A DNA stretch of 20,193 nucleotides from a virus: IMG/VR virus record IMGVR_UViG_3300046507_000396, positions 1-20,193 of that record. One strand, given 5' to 3'. Positions 19,874-20,193 of the stretch are shown here, piece after piece; the first letter of the stretch is position 1; each line of letters begins with the position of its first letter. Position numbers and translations under genes: made by a program. The notes beneath the pieces are model-generated. The model was not told the DNA's origin. It did not search any database and saw only the letters and a list, made by a program, of their open reading frames with translations.

Positions 19874-20193
19874 CTACCCCTTGACGTACCCACTCTTCTT
19901 CATCGCCCGCACCAGCACGTAAGCGACAAGCCAAAGGCACAGGCCCACGGCCAGGGTTCGCGTCGAAGGCAGCACCGCCTCCCCCCGCACCTGATAATCG
20001 GACCAGAGCTTCACGGCAACCAGCGCCAGCGATGCGACGAAGATCGTGTTGTATTCCTTGACCATTACCCGCCGCCAGTTGAAGCGCATTCCTGCGATCG
20101 ACGCGCGCCAGCCATGCCACTTGGGGATCCAGCGGTTGACGCGGCGGCAGTACTGGTCGAACTCCGCGCCGAAGGTCTTTCGCAGGAACTGTT
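19874..20193 (-). CDS. C-terminal part of isoprenylcysteine carboxyl methyltransferase-like membrane protein (host)
   Basis: The frame is open from the window edge to a stop at 19874, so only about 106 C-terminal residues are seen. It begins FLRKTFGAEFDQYCRRVNRW, the landmark of the ICMT/phospholipid methyltransferase family (FG..Y..Y...V.RW.P), followed by IPKWHGWR. Two hydrophobic stretches follow (TIFVASLALVAVKLW and LAVGLCLWLVAYVLV), then a short basic tail. An internal ATG at 20089 is not the true start. These are integral-membrane SAM-dependent methyltransferases. It faces the phage operon end to end and has no phage features, so it is read as host chromosome. Confidence 0.72.
   Translation of the reverse strand, partial: QFLRKTFGAEFDQYCRRVNRWIPKWHGWRASIAGMRFNWRRVMVKEYNTIFVASLALVAVKLWSDYQVRGEAVLPSTRTLAVGLCLWLVAYVLVRAMKKSGYVKG

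Overview
The window is one end of a temperate phage genome integrated in a GC-rich bacterial chromosome. The gene families, high G/C at third codon positions and small-protein content suggest a betaproteobacterium of the Burkholderiales (Burkholderia/Massilia-like); that assignment is inference. The phage has lambda-like logic with a P22-like packaging and portal module, so a short-tailed, headful-packaging virion is plausible but not proven. Only the far right end (19874-20193, minus strand) looks like host sequence: the C-terminal part of a membrane methyltransferase.

Layout. From the regulatory centre at about 10430-10545 the genome reads in both directions. Leftward (minus strand): a Cro-like gene, a terminator, a ribbon-helix-helix-like protein in the cII position, two small proteins (one resembling ribosome modulation factor), a DUF1376/O-like replication initiator, a lambda P-like helicase loader, a Gp49/Sf6 gp66-family protein, a RuvC-like resolvase, a one-TM peptide, a Q-like antiterminator candidate, a small acidic protein and a DUF1737 protein. 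Then come a consensus-like promoter (5245-5273) and two tandem terminators (5130-5162, 5023-5053), followed by late genes: terS, terL, a GNAT acetyltransferase, portal and a scaffold-like protein cut by the window start. Rightward (plus strand): the CI repressor with a LexA-type autoprotease domain, a 91-aa protein and a lipoprotein, closed by a terminator at 12196-12220. A second early promoter region at 12281-12332 then drives about 7.4 kb of tightly overlapping genes: small proteins, a RecT annealing protein, a YqaJ-type exonuclease, a DndC-like PP-loop protein and an AlpA-like regulator/excisionase.

How it works together. The two early promoter regions carry the same pair of 19-bp operators separated by exactly 14 bp, each pair overlapping the -35 and -10 of a promoter with a 17-bp spacer and a TAACCT -10. 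CI and Cro can therefore be expected to control both operons coordinately, as at lambda OR and OL. The leftward operon makes replication proteins, and five phased 12-14 bp repeats inside the initiator gene are a good candidate origin. It then makes Q, which would let RNA polymerase from the late promoter pass the two terminators into the packaging genes. The rightward operon supplies recombination and probably DNA modification or host-takeover functions. The lipoprotein downstream of CI is placed to be expressed in the lysogen.

No integrase, rRNA, tRNA, CRISPR array or insertion sequence was recognised. Many long opposite-strand reading frames are artefacts of the high G+C content and are not annotated.
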